Below, piece by piece: positions 10,176 through 18,567 of a stretch of DNA of 64,000 bases. The notes below the pieces were generated by a model that saw nothing but the letters and a program-made list of their open reading frames with translations, was not told the origin of the DNA and searched no databases. This DNA comes from Phytopythium helicoides. Lineage: Eukaryota; Oomycota; Peronosporomycetes; Pythiales; Pythiaceae. Numbering within the stretch: position 1 is the stretch's first letter; every line of letters begins with the position of its first letter. The position numbers were made by a program, and so were the translations under genes. Where the stretch lies: assembly GCA_024867545.1 (NCBI GenBank), contig JANFNE010000006.1, positions 124,001 to 188,000 of the forward strand, in the 5' to 3' direction.

Positions 10176-11207
10176 ATGGGCCGCAAGGCGCTGCTGGTGG
10201 CGCCTTCCGCCGCTGTGGACGCGCCGCTCGAGCGCTTCCACGCGCGCGCGACCGACGACCCGCTGCTTTCGGTGGTCGTGTGGACGTCGCGGGCCGCGGA
10301 CAAGGCGCAGCGTGCTCGGCAGCTCGCGATCGCGCGCGGCGGCGAGCAATTGCTCGAGTTGCAGCGCGTGCAGCCGCCTGAAGGCTCGCGCAGTTGGTTT
10401 GTGGGCAACAACGTGCAGCAGGGTGCGAGACTGAGCGCTTGGGTGGTGGCGGTGGCCGGTGGGGGCTGACGGAGGCCGTGTGGGGCAGATGGGAGCGTGC
10501 TGGTGCTGTCGCCGATGGACCCGCTGTTCGTGCTGCTCTCGGTGGCGTGGGGCCAGCGCGCGCGCTTCATGAGCGTCGAGGACCTCGCAGCGCAGCTGCA
10601 CAACTCATGGCTGCTGCGCGTCAAGGCGCTGACGCCCAAGAAGATTGAGCTGGTGTGCGATATCCAGCCGACGGGAGATGACGGCGACGAGATTGGACAG
10701 CTGTACGTCAAGGCGAGCGAGAGCAAGACGCTCGAGTGGCTGAGAGCCAAGGTGGAGCGCGTCGCGAGGACGTTGGCAAGCCAAGAAGCGGAGACGGCTG
10801 CCAACTCCAGGAACAACGGTGCATTCGACCAGAAGTTCAACCTGCCTGACAGTATCAAGACTGCCGCGGATGCCGACAAGAAGCCGTCCGAGTTAGAGAT
10901 CACCGCGCACCACCGTCGGTGCGCCATTGATATGATCGGGGACTACCTGCCTGCGGATTGGATTTCGCTTTTGTACAAAGCCTTCAATATCAGCAAGGAG
11001 GATGCTGCCTCTAAAACGCCAGTCAAGGCTGCATCATCCAGCGGTTCCATGGACGACTTCAGCCGGTTCGACCGCCGCCAAAGTGCCGACAAGCCATCAA
11101 AGCGTCCTACGCCTAGCGGAGACAGCGCGACCAAGAAGAAGAGTAAGCTCGCGAATGTGGACCGCACGGGTATGAAGTCGCTCACTTCATTCTTCACAAA
11201 GAAATAG
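10176..11207 (+). CDS. RNASEH2B: Ribonuclease H2 subunit B, two exons
   Basis: Exons 10176-10422 and 10489-11207 (66-nt intron) give 321 residues. The join restores WFVGNNVQQDGSVLVLSPMD, the conserved 'PMDPLF' core of RNase H2B. A helical middle (AAQLHNSWLL, IGDYLPADWISLLYKAF) follows. The tail ends MKSLTSFFTKK, a PIP box with Met in place of the usual Gln. RNase H2 removes ribonucleotides misincorporated in DNA and RNA:DNA hybrids; subunit B is a scaffold that recruits the complex to PCNA at replication sites. It faces LIG1 across a common promoter and converges on IFT25 with 98 bp between the stops. Confidence 0.92.
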
Positions 11208-11305
11208 ATAGAGGATGTTCAACTCGCTAGATCAATTTGGGATGGATTTCAAATAGTTTGAAGTCATGTAGCAGGTTTACTGAGCAATGCATCGAAGCAG
11301 CCCGT

Positions 11306-11858
11306 CTATCGGCGAGAGGTAGAGCCCTCGACGCTGACTCGGTGCACCGCTACAAAGTCGCTCCATCCCGAGAGAATGCGAAGCTTTACAAAAGATGCGT
11401 CCACTGGCTTGACTGTCTCGCTGCCGAGCTGCACGTTTCCATCGTTCTCGCCGAGCTCTGTTGCGTGCACGAGCAATCATTAGTGAGTCTATCAGCTGAT
11501 ACAAGGATTGGAAAAGCAAAAGTTCCTACTCGAATCAAACAGCTTTTCCCACTTGGTCGGCGTCGGACCTGAGCAAACTTCGACCGTCACGTCCTTAGCA
11601 TTGGTTGTCCACGTTTTGACTCGAGATACAGACGCAGAGGTCGAGAGCTGGACGATCACTTCTTGAGGAAAGCTGCCGGTCGTCAGCCACTTTGTCGTTT
11701 GGTCCCTGATGAGTTCACCAATTGAGCCAAGGCTATGATTGCTGTTGTCCATAAGAGCTGGTGCCGTACCCATCCAAAATGTTGTTGGGAGGAAAACTCG
11801 AGTCAAAGGAAGTCACAGCCGTCACTTGCGCTCCTTCCTCCTCTAGAGCCAAGTCCAT
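11306..11858 (-). CDS. IFT25: Intraflagellar transport protein IFT25, three short exons
   Basis: Exons 11770-11858, 11530-11705 and 11306-11457 (introns of 64 and 72 nt) join in frame to 138 residues, close to the ~144 of human IFT25/HSPB11. Diagnostic stretches are FPPNNILDGDQTTKWLTTG, SFPQEVIVQL and LRILSGWSDFVAVHRVSVEG. These are the jelly-roll (F5/8-type C) strands of the family. IFT25 pairs with IFT27 in the IFT-B train and takes part in BBSome-linked export from cilia. No single frame is long enough to reveal the gene, so it is easily missed in annotation. Its presence fits an organism with flagellate zoospores. Confidence 0.9.
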
Positions 11859-12055
11859 TCCTCTCGCGACTTATGTCAACGAGATCGTCTGCGTTAAGCG
11901 ATGCGAGTAATATGCTCTGTGTCTAGAAGCAGGCACCTCAACGAAAGCTACTCAAGAAAATGCGGTCGCTTAACTTAGATCACCAGCGCATTCTGTATTA
12001 ATATCGCTTTCCTCTGCCCAACGCGACCTTCATCCAACAAATATAGACGTCGATC

Positions 12056-14704
12056 TCAGTCCTTCACGTTGTCGCTGGGAGACTCAGTCTTCTCGGCGGT
12101 CGCAGCTTCAGTCTTCTTATCGTTTTCCGGTGCAGTGTCTGAGTTTGGTTGCGCAACAATATTCAGCTTGCTGTCATTTGCGTCGGACGGGTCTGGCTTC
12201 GGAGACTCCGCGCGATCCTCCTTTTCGACGGGTTTAGGTGCAACCTTGTCATCGCTGGCCGGAGATTTCTCTTTCTCTGATTCCGGTGACACTGAGTCAA
12301 CCGGGGATGGTTTATCAGGAGTTGCCTGGTTCACCGACTGATTTTCAACATCAGCCGACTTTGGCGGCGAATCCGGCGAAGCTGGAGGCGGCGTTTTCTT
12401 CTTCTTGACGAGGTTGAGCAAGTTCTCGAATCCTGCGGCAAGCTCATCGGCTGCGCGTGTGATGCCAGAGCCGTCGTCGTTGAACAATTTGCAATTCGCC
12501 CAAATGAGCCGAATGTCATCTGCGAAAGCGTCAAGATTGAGCCCCTTGGTCCCGTTGCCAACGGCATATGCGTTCCGCTTCAGTTTTGACATCACAGTTG
12601 AGAGGTCCATAGGCTGGTCCACGATATCCTTATAATTCGGCACATCTTCCACCGGTTTGAGGAACGACTTGGCAAATGGATGCCCCCTAAGGCACTTCAC
12701 AATCTGCATGCATTTGGCGAAAGCGCTCGGCTGACTCTCGACTTTGCGCGCAAAGCCAACAAAGTGTGATGGCTTTTTGCACTCGGCACATTGCCAGTCG
12801 CCCTCAGGGAGATCCCTCTCTTTCATTCCCAAACAAGATAAATGGAAGGATCGGGGACACACATCGCAACAGACAAGGTCACCCATCCTCGAGCAGACCT
12901 CGCAATAATCAAGGTTCGTGTCGATATCACTGTCATCGTCACTCGAGTCATGGCGCCGCGATTTTGCTCTTTCAGACGGCTTCTTGGATGCATGTGGTGG
13001 CTTTGACGCTGGGGATTTCTGGTTGCGGGGGTTCTTTCGATCCTGCGATGAGGCTCTTTCTAGCTCCGCCGAACTGGACTTGCGCTTTCGCGAGGCTGGC
13101 GATGGCCTTTTCGGTCCTCGATCATCATCACTCCCGTTTCCTTTACTGCGGGGTTGCTTTGGGCCCCTTACTGGTTTCTTTCCAGGTCGCACCTTGACAA
13201 TATTTGAACGGGGCGGACGCAGAGGAGCATCGTCTTCGCTGCTGTAGTTTTCTCTATGCTGCTTTCGGACCACCTTTCTGCTTCGAGAAGAAGTTAGCGT
13301 TCCGCCTGGGCTCTCTACAAGCTCGTAGCCTCCGTCGTCGTCGTCATCGTCATCGTCATCTTCGTCAGCCTCGCCGTTATCCTCCTCGTCCTCCTCCTCA
13401 TCGTTTTCGTCCTCTTCGGTGTATCGGTCTTCGCTCTCTCGCTTCCGCTTGGCAGCGCGGCCACTTTGTCTCGATGGCGGGCGAGAAGGGGACTCCGAGT
13501 CTTCGTTCGCCAAGCGGGTATTGACCTCCAGTTCCCGCTTTCGGGTATCACTATCGTTGTCTTCATATGGTCCGCCTCGTCTTGCTTCAGTCGACTCACT
13601 ATATCTCTGTCGCCGGTTGTCTTCCGGAGTTCCTTGACCAGCCGACTGATTCAGCGTCGTCAGAAGCTCCACAAGTGATTTCTCCGACTCGGCACAATTC
13701 ATCACATGAGCCGCGGATGGCGACGGAACAGCAGTGCTGTCAGGCCCCCTACGGGAACGGTTGTCTTCCTCCAAGTATTGCATAACATCACGAGACGAGG
13801 AAGGAGACGGATGTTCCCTCGGTGTCAGCACAAGTTGCGGCACCCCTTCCTTGGCCGCGCGTTTGGGAGTTCGAATCTCCATGCTCATGCTCGTGCTCAC
13901 TTTTTCCTCTGCTTCCATTGAAAGATGGGTCTCAGCAGGGTATGACTCCCGCGCATCGTCGTCACCTGGACTCTCCAAAACTCCAGGGTCTTCGTTCGCT
14001 GCCCTTCTGTTTGAGAAATAGGCGCTACGTCCTTCAGCGTTCCTGTTACCGCCAGTTGATCGCTCATGCTCTTCGAGCAGCAATCGATGGTACCGGTTGA
14101 TCTCGTGGTTTTTCTCGTGTACGCACATTGAGCACGGACACGACATGCTGCATACCATACACTTGAGCGCTCGACGACTTGCCATCGGGCGGTTTTTGCC
14201 CGCAAACAGATCTTCCGTGCGTACGCGATAGATGCTCCGCAGGTGCTCGCGGCACAGCGAGTGTCCTGGGTTGCCGTCGGGGCAAAAGTTGACCACGGGG
14301 ACAAAGTGGTTCTCGCTGACGCCGCATAAGTGGCACAATCCCTTGGCGATGAAGCAGCAGTCCTGCTCAATCACCATTTCCTGGGCCGCGATCGTGAACG
14401 CCTTTCGCAGCGCGTGCTCGTCCAGCCGCACCTGCTGCGCGCAGGCCCTCTCCATCCACTCTCGCTGCTGCCCGCTGGTAGGTCGCTCCTGCTTCGCCTC
14501 GAATCCGTCTCTGTCCGTCCTGGGCGCCATCTCCTGCGCGGCCATCGACGGTCGCTGCTCTCGATACGCCGCCCTCTGCTGCCCCCACGCTTGGCCCGCG
14601 GCCGCCGGGCTCCACGTCCCCGTCGACGCCTCCTGCGCGCGCGACTTGCTCATGATGGCGTTCAGCCACGCATCCTTGGACGGCGGGGCGCCCTTCCTCT
14701 GCAT
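12056..14704 (-). CDS. PHD-finger/bromodomain chromatin reader
   Basis: A single-exon frame of 882 residues. A Cys-rich zinc region at ~115-215 (GLCHLCG, FCPDGNPGHSLC, LKCMVCSMSCPCSMC) resembles the 4CXXC/R1-type zinc domain of CDCA7-like proteins. Residues ~220-595 are low complexity, with an Asp/Glu run and basic patches. A PHD finger at ~600-645 (YCEVCSRMGDLVCCDVCP...H..C...DWQCAEC) precedes a bromodomain at ~660-760 (VPNYKDIVDQPMDLSTVM; the acetyl-lysine Asn lies in WANCKLFN). The C-terminus is acidic and Pro/Ser-rich. PHD plus bromodomain modules read histone H3 tails and acetyl-lysine, as in TRIM24/33, BPTF and plant homologues. Coupling them to a CDCA7-like zinc region is uncommon as far as I know. 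The protein is expected in the nucleus. Confidence 0.88.
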   Translation of the reverse strand: MQRKGAPPSKDAWLNAIMSKSRAQEASTGTWSPAAAGQAWGQQRAAYREQRPSMAAQEMAPRTDRDGFEAKQERPTSGQQREWMERACAQQVRLDEHALRKAFTIAAQEMVIEQDCCFIAKGLCHLCGVSENHFVPVVNFCPDGNPGHSLCREHLRSIYRVRTEDLFAGKNRPMASRRALKCMVCSMSCPCSMCVHEKNHEINRYHRLLLEEHERSTGGNRNAEGRSAYFSNRRAANEDPGVLESPGDDDARESYPAETHLSMEAEEKVSTSMSMEIRTPKRAAKEGVPQLVLTPREHPSPSSSRDVMQYLEEDNRSRRGPDSTAVPSPSAAHVMNCAESEKSLVELLTTLNQSAGQGTPEDNRRQRYSESTEARRGGPYEDNDSDTRKRELEVNTRLANEDSESPSRPPSRQSGRAAKRKRESEDRYTEEDENDEEEDEEDNGEADEDDDDDDDDDGGYELVESPGGTLTSSRSRKVVRKQHRENYSSEDDAPLRPPRSNIVKVRPGKKPVRGPKQPRSKGNGSDDDRGPKRPSPASRKRKSSSAELERASSQDRKNPRNQKSPASKPPHASKKPSERAKSRRHDSSDDDSDIDTNLDYCEVCSRMGDLVCCDVCPRSFHLSCLGMKERDLPEGDWQCAECKKPSHFVGFARKVESQPSAFAKCMQIVKCLRGHPFAKSFLKPVEDVPNYKDIVDQPMDLSTVMSKLKRNAYAVGNGTKGLNLDAFADDIRLIWANCKLFNDDGSGITRAADELAAGFENLLNLVKKKKTPPPASPDSPPKSADVENQSVNQATPDKPSPVDSVSPESEKEKSPASDDKVAPKPVEKEDRAESPKPDPSDANDSKLNIVAQPNSDTAPENDKKTEAATAEKTESPSDNVKD

Positions 14705-15214
14705 GCGAGCGGTCGGTCAGCAGTCGCGCGCAGTTTCGCCCTCGCCCCTTCCCCATCCGCTCGTTTTCCGCCTCCGCAAAGCGCCGCGCGGCGCGGGGAG
14801 CCGCGCAGAGGGGAGGGGCGCGAGCTCACAGGTGGGAGAGAGCGCGTGGCAGGTGCGTAGCGTACCTGGAGGTCTCCTGGGCGCGCCGGCGGCGGCGGCA
14901 GCGGCGCGGCGGAGCGCATCGCGGCGGCAGGTGGCGCGGGATTTTCGGACTGGCCCATTCGCGTGGGAGGGCGGAGGAAACCCGCTTGTCTCAGTGGATT
15001 TTCCGTTTCATTCGGGGGTTTCACTGAGTTAACAGCGCCGCGCCTTTCGAGAAAGCGGAAGAACGAGTTGCTGTGATGGGGAAGGGTGGGCCACGATGTT
15101 CATCATATCCATCGTCATCACTAACTCTTTGGTGGTGTATGATACGGCTGCTGGCTGCTGCTTTAGTCTACGGGGTTCATACGGGTACAGCTCTCTCTCT
15201 CTCTCTCTCTATGC
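14705..15214. other. GC-rich upstream region of the PHD/bromodomain gene
   Basis: About 510 bp upstream of the PHD/bromodomain ATG and downstream of the small 174-residue gene. The part up to ~14950 is very GC-rich and contains GGCGCGGGATTTTC (14933-14946), a weak E2F-like match. I see no convincing gene. Confidence 0.4.
15190..15211. repeat. (CT)n microsatellite
   Basis: About eleven CT units lie immediately downstream of the stop codon of the adjacent minus-strand gene. Confidence 0.9.
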
Positions 15215-15739
15215 TTACAGCGAGCGCATGCGCGCGAGCGCGTGCGTGGGTCGCGGCTGCTGGAAGGACGCGGACTGCTGCAGCTGGCCGCTCTTGGCGT
15301 CCTCCTGCGCGCGGCGGATGTAGCTGGCGGCGGGCGGCACGCTGAGCGCGGCGCCGAGGCGGAGCGCAGCGGGCGACTTGGGCGTCGCGGCGCCGTCGAA
15401 CAGCGCGGGGTCGAGCTCGTCCAGGTAGTCGTCGAGGTCGCGCAGCAGGAAGCGGTCGCTCGCGGGCGAGGCCACTGGCGCCGCGGCGCGCGCCTGCTCG
15501 AGCTGCAGCTTGCGCAGCAAAAAGGCCTGGATCTCGTCGTAGCACTGGCGCGAGCGCGCGTCGCCGACGCCCAGCAGCGCGGCCGCGTCCTTGTCGTCCA
15601 GCTGCGCGTGCTGCCGAATGTACTGCTGCACGCGCTCCATGTCGCGCTGGAACTGCGCGGCGCTCGCGATCGGCGCGCTCGCGGGCCGCCGCCGGGCGCC
15701 GCCGGGGCGAGCGCAGCTCATAGGTGTCGACGTCGCCAT
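15215..15739 (-). CDS. Uncharacterised small Ala-rich protein
   Basis: 174 residues from the ATG at 15739 (MATSTPMSCARPGG). The same frame is open further upstream, but there it reads through poly-T-encoded Lys runs and is probably 5' UTR. Residues ~30-90 are predicted helical (RDMERVQQYIRQHAQLDDKD; YDEIQAFLLRKLQLEQA), followed by an acidic segment (LRDLDDYLDELDPALFDG) and a basic, Gln-rich tail. No known domain is recognised. It is divergent from PANK across ~1 kb. Confidence 0.6.
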   Translation of the reverse strand: MATSTPMSCARPGGARRRPASAPIASAAQFQRDMERVQQYIRQHAQLDDKDAAALLGVGDARSRQCYDEIQAFLLRKLQLEQARAAAPVASPASDRFLLRDLDDYLDELDPALFDGAATPKSPAALRLGAALSVPPAASYIRRAQEDAKSGQLQQSASFQQPRPTHALARMRSL

Positions 15740-16728
15740 GGGGCAATTGGAGGTGCGCGAGTAGATGCGAATCGAGCAATGGGCGTCGGCTGGCGAGCAG
15801 TGAGGAGATCCATGGCGCACCAGTCCAACGCTGTTACTGACAGCGGTAGGCAGCCGGTGTGGGGGAAATGCACGACGAGGAGACGACGAGTATTTTTTTT
15901 TGTATTTTTTTTTTTTTTGGAACCTGGGTTCAGGTATACAAACGTCAAGAGAGATGGCTTTCAGAAGTCGAGAAAAGAAAAATAAAAAAAAAATCAACCA
16001 CTGACTACTTTTTGATGCTCCAACAATCCAGCGGCACTTCTGCAGTTGTTGTTTGCTTTCTGGTCGGACATTCGTGCGCCGTGATCCTGTTTTTTGGCCA
16101 AGATCATGGCCACTGAGCAAATCCCCAATCCGACATGTCGGGATCCTGCACCGCACCGAGTTGCAGAGCGTGGCAGCGTTCGGCAGGCGCTCGTGGAGGA
16201 ATGAGAACCCATCCATAGAGTCAAACGACCGCGTGCGGAGACCGGCGAGTGCTCCGCAGCTCCGATTTGAAGGTGTCCACCCATCGGACACCCACATCGT
16301 CGATCATCACGGATTACTTCCCCCCACGAGCAACGAGGTTTCGTCGCGAAGGATTTGGTGATATATCTCTTCAGACCGATAGCTTTCGTTCCCATGACCG
16401 CAGCAGTTGCGAGCCGTCCATTCGAGTCTTGGACGGACTCAACCACGCCAAAATCCAGCGGCCGAACCCTCCTCAGGCGCCAATCGCAGCCGATACCTTC
16501 TCCACGAGCTTCTCTCTCCATTCGAGGCATCATCATTCATGTCAAACCGCGGAGGCTTCAACTTGAACCTGTCGTCAACCGCGTCAGTCCATCGCGCGCC
16601 ATGACGCCACGCCACGCTGGCGGCGCGCCATTCGCCGTTATTGCGCGTGCATTTCGTCCAATGGACAGACGGACGTCCATGCCCGCCACTAGAGAAAGGC
16701 GCCTGACGTCGCGTTACCCACCATCAAG
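15740..16728. other. Intergenic, with poly(T) and poly(A) runs
   Basis: About 990 bp between divergent genes. T-rich runs at ~15893-15919 and A runs at ~15975-15994 break up otherwise unremarkable sequence. Open frames on both strands (for example 15994-16536 minus) show no recognisable domain or splice logic. The interval probably contains the two promoters. Confidence 0.45.
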
Positions 16729-18432
16729 ATGCCGACGGGGGCGGCGCCGGCCGCCGAGCGCGTGCTCGTGACCGGCGGCTTCCTGCTGCTCTCGTCGTCC
16801 GTCGTGCTCTTCTGCGTGCGGCGCAAGCGCGAGCGCCACCGCCAGTGGCGCCAGCGCGTCACCTTCAAGAAGATCTCCAAGTCGTACGTGCAGCGTGTAT
16901 GGATGGCCGTAGAGGCGACGCCCCCTCTCAGCTAGTTGCCCCACGGCAGGTCGGACCTGGGGCAGTCGTTCGGGCTCGACATCGGTGCGTTGCGTGCTGC
17001 ATGCGTGCGTTGGGGGCTAGTCGGGGCTCGCGGGCTCAATGGGCTGTCGCGCAGGCGGAACGCTCGCCAAGATCGTCTACTTTGAGCAAAAAGATGCCGG
17101 CGACCACCGCAAGCGGCCGCGTTCGCTCTCGCACGACCTGGCCGTCGGCGAGATGACGCGCATATTGCAGCAGAACGAGGCCTTCGGGACATCGGGCGTG
17201 CATGACGCGCGCCTGCGCGTCTACTCCAAGCAGCTCGGCGGTGTACGTTGCGCCCCGTACTGTGCATTCCGCGCGGTTTGCAATATGTTGACGCCACCAT
17301 GCAGTTTTTGCACTTTATCCGGTTCGAGAGCGTCAAGACGCGCGACGCCATCGAGTTCATTGCCAATACGGGCATACACCAATCTCTGCGAACGCTGCCA
17401 TGCACCGGCGGCGGTGCGCACAAGGTTAGCGGATCGCTTGGCTGCTTTCCGACACCAACTCTGATGTTTTGATCTGGTCTTCCAGTTTGCACCGCTGTTT
17501 GCCGAGATGGCGGCGATCGATCTGGAAAAGTACGACGAGATGGAGTGTACGATCCTCGGCCTCAACCTGCTCCTCACGACGCTACCCGATGAAGTCTACA
17601 CGTTCGAGGTACAGGTGCTTTTCGGATTGATGGCCACGGTACCAACATTTCGTAGCGGCTTACGATTCGCGGGTTAGGATGTCGACACGAGCTCGCTGGC
17701 GGCTTCTCGCATGAAGGTGATCAAGTATGACGTTGACGAGCACATCTATCCGTATCTGGTACGTTTGCGGTCCCAGCAAAAAAAAAAAAAAAAAAAATCC
17801 TGCTAACCTCGGGCCTTCGGCAGCTGGTCAGCATTGGCTCAGGAGTCAGCGTGTTGAATGTGCGTGGGCCAAATGATTACGAGCGCGTTAGCGGCAGTAG
17901 TATCGGTGGTGGCACATACTGGGGCCTCTGTAGACTCCTCACCGCATACCAATCGTTCGACGAGGCATTGGACAATGCTGTCCATGGCTCCAACCAGACT
18001 GTCGACATGAATGTGGGCGACATATATGGAGGAGCTTATGACAAGTTCAATCTGCCAGCTACGACGGTCGCTAGTAGTTTTGGCAAGATGATGTCCACTC
18101 CTCGCGAAGATGTGAGCGACGCTGATGTGGCGCGATCGCTGCTGGTCATGATCACGCAGAACATCGGCCAGGTTGCGTTCCTCAACTCGTGCTTGTACCA
18201 GACCAAGCACATTTTCTTCGTCGGCAACTTTCTGCGTCATAACCGCATCTCGTCCCGCATGCTTGCGTACGCTATCAACTTCTGGTCGAAGGGCACCACG
18301 CAGGCACGGTTTTGCAGGCACGAAGGATACCTCGGTGCGCTTGGTGCGTTCTTACGCAATGCGGAGGTGACCAATGCACATGGAGACGAGTTTTTTCGTC
18401 AAGCCACCGCTGGGGTCTCAACACGTAGATAA
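16729..18432 (+). CDS. PANK: Pantothenate kinase (eukaryotic type II), seven exons
   Basis: Exons 16729-16883, 16950-16984, 17055-17242, 17305-17424, 17486-17608, 17678-17758 and 17824-18432 join to 436 residues. The enzyme phosphorylates pantothenate with ATP, the rate-limiting step of CoA synthesis. The second join restores DIGGTLAKIVYFE, the ATP-binding loop of the family. Further family blocks are LHFIRFES, LLVSIGSGVSVL, SGSSIGGGTYWGLCRLL, DIYGGAYDKF, VASSFGKMMS and FFVGNFLRHN. Residues ~12-31 (VLVTGGFLLLSSSVVLFCV) form a likely membrane anchor followed by RRKRER, so the kinase may be tethered to an organelle membrane. Intron 6 contains an A run at ~17778-17796. All joins keep the frame, and the total is divisible by three. 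Confidence 0.95.
17778..17796. repeat. Poly(A) tract in PANK intron 6
   Basis: About 19 consecutive A residues lie between the donor at 17759 and the acceptor at 17823. Confidence 0.8.
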
Positions 18433-18567
18433 ATGCAACGTACTCGTGAGCCATACTGGAGGACAGATCAAGTAGAGTCCCAAGTCGACTATCCTTCGCA
18501 CGTGAATTGGTTGCGAAGAGAACACGACCACCACAAACTCGCAAACAACCGCTAGATTTTTGTTTCC

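Noticed and set aside
10088..10927. 279-codon minus-strand frame opposite RNASEH2B
   Set aside because: Antisense of a clearly homologous gene; it also reads through the E2F palindrome and the poly(A) tract as Phe repeats.
13862..13880. tRNA-like B-box (GAGTTCGAATCTC)
   Set aside because: It lies inside the PHD/bromodomain coding sequence and there is no A-box, acceptor stem or cloverleaf around it.
15740..16297. 360-residue version of the 174-residue gene at 15215-15739
   Set aside because: The upstream part translates poly-T runs into Lys stretches and lacks conservation-like features; the ATG at 15739 is the simpler start.
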